From Laccaria trichodermophora (lineage: Eukaryota > Basidiomycota > Agaricomycetes > Agaricales > Hydnangiaceae): a DNA stretch of 64,000 bases. The number at the start of each line of letters is the position of its first letter. Position 1 is the first letter of the stretch. The stretch covers positions 3,906,001 to 3,970,000 of the forward strand of contig JACTVC010000002.1 in assembly GCA_018417955.1 (NCBI GenBank). The letters run 5' to 3'. Shown here in pieces: positions 59,205 through 64,000 of this stretch. Both the position numbers and the translations under genes were made by a program. The notes beneath the pieces are model-generated. The model was not told the origin of the DNA. It worked only from the letters and a program-made list of their open reading frames with translations, and did not search any database.

Positions 59205-60157
59205 ATGAATCCTGTCGTCGTCGTCACTGGTGCATCCAAGTTCGACCCCGTCTCGTAGTCTCAACGCCCGTATTAACCACTCAGCAGAGGAATAGGTCTT
59301 GCCGTCACAACCATTCTGATAAAAAAATTTCATACAAACGTCGTTGCAATCTCCAGGTCCACGACCCCACAGTTACTCGAGCTCAAGTCGGATGCTCTTT
59401 TGATTTTAGAGTGTGATGTGTCAGTCCAACGAGTTTTCACTCAATCACACCTGTCTCATATTCGCGGTCGATCCGTAGCACCGATGAGAAGGCTTTAACG
59501 GAAGCCTTGCAACACGCTGCAAATCACTACCAGGGGTTCGACGGTCTCGTTTTGAGTGCAGGTACACTTGATCCTTTGTGTCGCATTTCAGACGATACTC
59601 CGCTATCCTCCTGGAAGAAACATTTCGACGTAAATTTTTTCTCCCTCGTCACCGCGGTGAATGCAGCCATTCCATCTCTGCGCAGGAGCAAAACAGGCGG
59701 GAAGGTCGTTTTTGTAAGTTCTGGCGCAGCACAAAAGGGTACAGCTGGTTGGGGTCCCTACAACGCAGGAAAGGCCGCAATGAATTCGCTGTGCAGGTAA
59801 TGGCATACTTATCAGTTTGTGTCGCAGTGCTCTAAATGTACGTAAGGACCCTTGCGGAAGAGGAACCGAACGTGGTTTCCGTCGCCGTCAGACCCGGAAT
59901 GGTTGACACTAATGTAAGTGATATTTTTCTCTGTGACCGCTGATTTTCCTCTCATCTTTTATGTCCAGATGCAAACAACTCTCAGGGCAGTGGGGGCGGA
60001 CTCGATTTTCGTAAAAGCTCACGCTGAAGGGAAACTCGTTAAACCCGAAGAATGTGGGCACGTCATTGCGGCTCTGGCACTCTCGGCTCCCAAGTCATTC
60101 AGTGGGCAGTTTGTGAGTTGGGATTCGGCAGAATGCGCGCCATTTAGAATGGAATAG
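59205..60157 (+). CDS. Short-chain dehydrogenase/reductase (sepiapterin-reductase-like)
   Basis: A classical SDR of about 250 residues. It starts MNPVVVVTGASK; after an intron RGIGLAV completes the TGxxxGIG cofactor loop. LVLSAGTLDP replaces the usual NNAG. SSGAAQKGTAGWGPYNAGKA supplies the catalytic Ser and YxxxK, and VRPGMVDTNMQ follows. It ends AECAPFRME. The pattern resembles the cytosolic yeast YIR035C/YIR036C group. The substrate cannot be inferred. Four to five introns. Divergent from PDB1. Confidence 0.8.
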
Positions 60158-60324
60158 AAATCTCACTTCTTGATTGAGTACAACCCGATATGGCGTAAAA
60201 TTCCCCAAATGGTATTACACTCACCTGAAGCAGCTTCCACTTCATTCCCGCGGGTCCTTGGTTTGCTTATATGCCAAGCAACTAGGTCAATCTCTACCGT
60301 GAGGCACATATCGAGTGGCCAACA

Positions 60325-61494
60325 ATGCGTCGCATCGATGTACATCATCATTACTTTCCCTCGGATCTTCAGAAAGAAAAGAGCAACAAAGACGTTGGCT
60401 GGTTAACACCAGCGGAAAACTTACCATGGACCGTGGCCTTGAGTCTCAAATCGATGGATGAATCTGGGATAGATTACGCCATTCTCTCATTGCCTGCGCT
60501 TACCACTGGAACCGTGAGCTCAGAAAACCGAACCAAAGCAAGAGAACGAAACGTATACGCCTCTGATATTTGCAAGGCACATCCTCAAAGGTTCGGATTC
60601 TTTGCTACGTTGCCATTCCTCGACGACCTTACTGGTGTGCATTACCTTTCTCGCTTCTCACGAGATAGCTAATGCATCAAGGTAGGAGTTCTGGCAGAGG
60701 TTTCGTATGCCCTTGATGAACTGAACGCTGACGGGTTCGCCCTACCCTCTTCTCAGGGGGAAGGCATTTTCGCAAGTTGTTGAGTTTTCAAGGTAGATTG
60801 AATGCCTCCTGAAATCGCTTCTTTCCAGAGTACATCGGTGACGATATATATGACCCTCTATGGGCCGAACTTGACCGCCGCAAAGCAGCGGTATTCCTGC
60901 ATGGAGCGCAAGTACCAAGCTCGACGCCTTGTCCCCACGCCCTTCTCGGCGTTCCGATCACAGAGGTCTGCAACAAGTTCTATTATTAATGTTGCTTTGA
61001 AATTTAACATATGCCGCAAGGTCCCAAACGAAACCTTTAAAGCTGCAGCCCATCTCGTCGTCACTGGTCGTAAACGGAAATACCCCAACGTTAAGGTCAT
61101 TCTCGCCCATCTTGGGGGAAGCACACCCTTCCTGGCTGCCCGCGTCGCTATTCTTTCGCGACACATGGGGTGCACTTTGACGCCAGAAGAGATTTTAGAG
61201 GATTTTAAGAGCTTTTACTACGAAACGGCGTTGAGCGCGTATACCACCAACTTGCAAGCCATGGACGGTTTTATTCCCAGGGAGAATTTACTTTTTGGGA
61301 CTGACTTTCCTGGCAAGTGAACCCCGTTTCGATGATATTATACGTGACAAGTTTTTGGTTTTGCAGCGGTTAGCACGGGTATGGCCAGTTGGTACACAAG
61401 AAAACTAGAAGAACATTATCGCGACGACAGAGACAAACTCAATGCAGTAATGTACGGAAACGCTCTTAAGCTTTTTTCTGTTAAAAAGCTGTAG
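60325..61494 (+). CDS. Metal-dependent amidohydrolase (ACMSD-like decarboxylase family)
   Basis: A TIM-barrel of the amidohydrolase-2 family, related to 2-amino-3-carboxymuconate semialdehyde decarboxylase and 6-methylsalicylate decarboxylase. Metal ligands are visible: HxH in RIDVHHHYFP, His in RRKAAVFLHGAQVPSS, His in VKVILAHLGGSTPFLA and Asp in LFGTDFP. Exons: MRRIDVHHH...PFLDDLT, then GVLAEVSYALDELNADGFAL, an intron (donor near 60778, acceptor 60831), YIGDDIYDPLWAELDRR, an intron, VPNETFKAAAHLVVTGRKR, and finally a spliced tail ending NALKLFSVKKL. The actual substrate is unknown. It follows the SDR on the same strand by 167 bp; a joint pathway is only a guess. Confidence 0.8.
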
Positions 61495-61619
61495 AAGTAC
61501 GGATCAACTTGTCCCACTTACTAAAGAAATTATATATGTAAATATCTAGAGATGATTCATTTCTCCCAAATACAGTCCAGCGTCTATAGTCTAAGCTATG
61601 GCAACGAAGGCCCCTTGGA

Positions 61620-63656
61620 TTATGTCTCCCGAAGCCATCGCAAGAGTTCAGTATGTCCTGGTCGGCCCTTGAGAAGGGCATGCCCATGCCTACCATTGGG
61701 GTCATAAAGTAAGTTTTCCTTAACCCCATGCGAAGTGAGGTAGCGTTTAACGCGCTGCAATATAGTCTTTGAGCAACGGAAACTAAGAAACACAAGGATT
61801 TAGACCTCAGCGTGAATAATATCATCTTGCCCGCCGAGAAGGAACAAAGTTTTTGACGGATCCCGACCGTTGGGAATTTCTTCAAACCAGAGAGAATTAG
61901 ATACCCAGTCGAAATGTCGCTGAAGAAGGTTGGTAACGCCAAGTTCAGTGCCCACAAAGTATCGCATCAACAATTCGATACCCTGCTCAGCAGACTCAAC
62001 AATATGTTTGAAAGTTTGACTAGCAAACGTACCGTCTTGGAAGTTCTGTAAAAGAAGTTGTAGCAAACGTCTAGAAAAGAATAGATGAGAGATTTTTGAT
62101 GAGCGTGAGGGGAGTGCGCACCTCCTTCCCATGAGCAGAACGTCACGGGATCAACAAAACAAGAACGAGTGACTAATTTGGGATGTTCTTTTAACATCCA
62201 TGCGTGAGTGTACGACCCGCTGTTGTAGTCCATTATCAGCAGGAAGTTGGGAGAAAAAAGAAAAAGTGTTACTTAGAATGGCTAATCATAGTCACGCCTT
62301 TGCACGTCTTGGGTATCAAAGATTTCTCAATCTGCCGCTCTTCCTCGCTCTCGCTCGACGATTCTACCTTCTCAATTGAATTGAGATGTACCCACCCAAG
62401 TTTGTGGAGTAACCGGGAAAGCTTGCCAACCATTTGCTGCCTATTTGGAGGCTTCAAGAACTGAGGATGAAAAAAGTCCTGGCTAATCTGAGGTTGCAAG
62501 AGGATTAAAATTGGCCGGTCGGAGATGGTCATGAAAAGGCGGGAAAGAAGCCTGTGGTATTGTAGAAGCCCCAAGCCAAGGCCATGAACAAAAATAAGAG
62601 GTCGATGAGGTGAATCGGGATTCCATTGTTCCGGTATGCGAAGTAGGTATCTGAGGCCTTTTCTTTCAGCAACCAATGGAACCTGGAAAAGTGGATCACA
62701 CTGACTCTAAACCATCGAAAGATGCATAGCGAGCGTTCCATTTTGTCTTATACAGATTCTGAATACCCAAGTTGATAACTTTAACAATAGCGTAGAATGT
62801 CAAGGGACGCCAAAGGATATTGACGCGGTCTATCGTCAAGCGCATAGGTTGTATGTGGAAATTTTCACCTTCCTCAAGCTTGCAACCCAGGCGCTTCTGA
62901 AGTAATTCGAGTGCTTCTGCAACAACCTCACGATGGGCGTGGGGAACCTCCTCTGGAGGCGGCAACTCCGAGTTGAACATGGACCAATACACCCATTTTT
63001 CAACATCAAGCAACTTTATCGTTGACCAAGGCGCCTTGCAGAACCAAGTTCGCAAGGAGTGACGGAAATCAATTGCACGAGGATCATGGCGTTCCAGCTG
63101 AATGATTGCTTCTTCAGGACTGCCAGGTCTTTCGACAACGAGTGATTCTTGATCCCCGCCGTCTTCGGGGAGGTCGGCGAGACCGGTCTTGAGGAGTCGA
63201 ACGAAAGCGGTTTTAATCTGGACAGCGTCACCGGGTCCATGAGGACTAGGGCCCGATACACGCCATACGAGGCAGAGGTAGCGTATGCTAAAGCCAACCT
63301 TTGGAAGCATAAAAGTAGGTTAGTTGCAAGGATTGCGGTAAATATCAATGGTCGAACCTCACAGGCAGCAATTCCAAACAAAGCACGACTGAAGAAGGAG
63401 TGGGCGCCCAAGTTCTTGGAAAAAAGGGAGTGAATCACGAAGGCCCATGAGAGCGGCACGGAGGACCACAAAGGGATGACCATAAAAAAGAGGACGAGGT
63501 AGAAGGAAAGATCGCGGGCTCGCGGTGGTATAGGTATTTCTGAGATATCATGTAGCATAGAGTGGAGGACGTAAAAGAGAGACACGAAAGACCAAAGAAA
63601 ACCAAAGGCGAGACAGAAGCACTGTTTGAGGCTAATAGTAATAGTAGTTTGCACGT
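61620..63656 (-). CDS. Membrane-anchored alpha/beta hydrolase
   Basis: The N-terminal region is strongly hydrophobic (CLAFGFLWSFVSLFYVLHSM; LVLFFMVIPLWSSVPLSWAF), then a large cytosolic insert (EEAIIQLERHDPRAIDFRHS). The hydrolase domain follows: PLIFVHGLGLGLLQYHRLLS (oxyanion HG), a spliced nucleophile elbow SHSNGSYTHAW (intron 62228-62275), FLLGGQDDIIHAE (Asp) and, after an intron, DPNGRHGHALLKGRPGHTEL (His), ending RWLRET with stop 61620-61622. The triad is therefore complete. Substrate unknown. The start is unclear: no well-placed ATG precedes the first helix in the right frame, so 63656 is approximate and a short 5' exon may start at 63674. Confidence 0.7.
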
Positions 63657-63717
63657 GATGACATCGGCAGCCACCGTTCGCGATTCCGTTCTTTCTCTTT
63701 TTTTCTAAACTTTAGTG

Positions 63718-64000
63718 ATGTTCCGCAACGCGCTCTCGGCCGTCGCTCGCCCAGTCAGCTCCCCCTTGGTGCGTTTTATTTGAATTAATCATATATGTTC
63801 TTATCGCTCTCTTCAGAGAACCGTCACAACCCTCTCGGCAGGCTTCCCAAAGGTCCTTCACAGAGTATGCCACGCTCACCGCATCTGTTCCTTTCTCTCT
63901 CTTATTTTTCTTCGTCCAATTAGCCTACCACCAAGTATGGCGGCGTGTATACCGTACGCCGCTTGTCCCTCCATCATCGCACGCCGCTCACTCCACCACT
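63718..64000 (+). CDS. IDH1: NAD-dependent isocitrate dehydrogenase subunit 1, 5' part (runs off the window)
   Basis: ATG at 63718. Exon 1 encodes MFRNALSAVARPVSSPL, a mitochondrial presequence. Exon 2 encodes RTVTTLSAGFPKVLHR. Exon 3 encodes PTTKYGGVYT, followed by a GTACGC donor. KYGGVYT is the conserved entry to the nucleotide-binding core (normally followed by VTLIPGDGIG) of IDH1-type subunits; the rest lies outside. With IDH2 at 24308 both subunits of the enzyme are on one contig. Divergent from the alpha/beta hydrolase, about 45-60 bp away. Confidence 0.75.

Overview
This window is nuclear DNA of a filamentous basidiomycete, most likely a mushroom-forming agaricomycete. The evidence is about 20 housekeeping genes that are densely interrupted by short (about 45-60 bp) GT-AG introns, basidiomycete-style families (RTA1-like, DUF7704-like, double-domain FEX, VID27), and retroelement families typical of Agaricomycetes. 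I cannot name the species. All products were recognised from protein motifs by eye; no database search was run.

Layout. 1-3.3 kb: the N-terminal part of an unidentified charged protein and MED17, both on the minus strand. 3.3-19.7 kb is a transposon cluster: (i) a 7.3 kb tyrosine-recombinase (YR) retrotransposon with Gag, RT/RNase H and YR, flanked by split direct repeats in an A1-ORFs-B1-A2-B2 arrangement; (ii) a 2.05 kb non-autonomous element with perfect 29 bp inverted ends and 11 bp subterminal repeats, CACTA-like in form; (iii) a 5'-truncated, broken chromovirus (Ty3/gypsy) with chromodomain and 3' LTR; (iv) a 277 bp MITE whose two terminal repeats have each been hit by a hAT-like element (677 bp and 2.9 kb), each with an 8 bp target duplication.

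19.7-64 kb is gene-dense: a Zn2Cys6 transcription factor, VPS24 (ESCRT-III), IDH2, an SSD1/Dis3L2-type RNB protein, a MULE-like long-TIR element, a BTB protein, a probable Rpr2/Snm1-type zinc protein, an RTA1-like protein, VID27, a DUF7704-like membrane protein, the fluoride exporter FEX, CK2 beta, ribosomal protein eL36, a VTT/TVP38-type membrane protein, an EF-hand mitochondrial carrier, an Argonaute with a complete DEDH active site, TspO/MBR, HIS4, PDB1, a short-chain dehydrogenase, an ACMSD-like amidohydrolase, an alpha/beta hydrolase and the 5' end of IDH1.

Functional themes. Mitochondrial metabolism is well represented: IDH2 and IDH1 (the two subunits of NAD-isocitrate dehydrogenase) lie 40 kb apart, with PDB1, the Ca-regulated carrier and TspO between them. 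An intact Argonaute sits on the same contig as a transposon cluster in which several in-frame TGA stops stand where family alignments would have CGA arginine, as expected from C-to-T decay at CpG. Many gene pairs are divergent with short shared promoters (HIS4/TspO, PDB1/SDR, alpha/beta hydrolase/IDH1, BTB/Rpr2-like).
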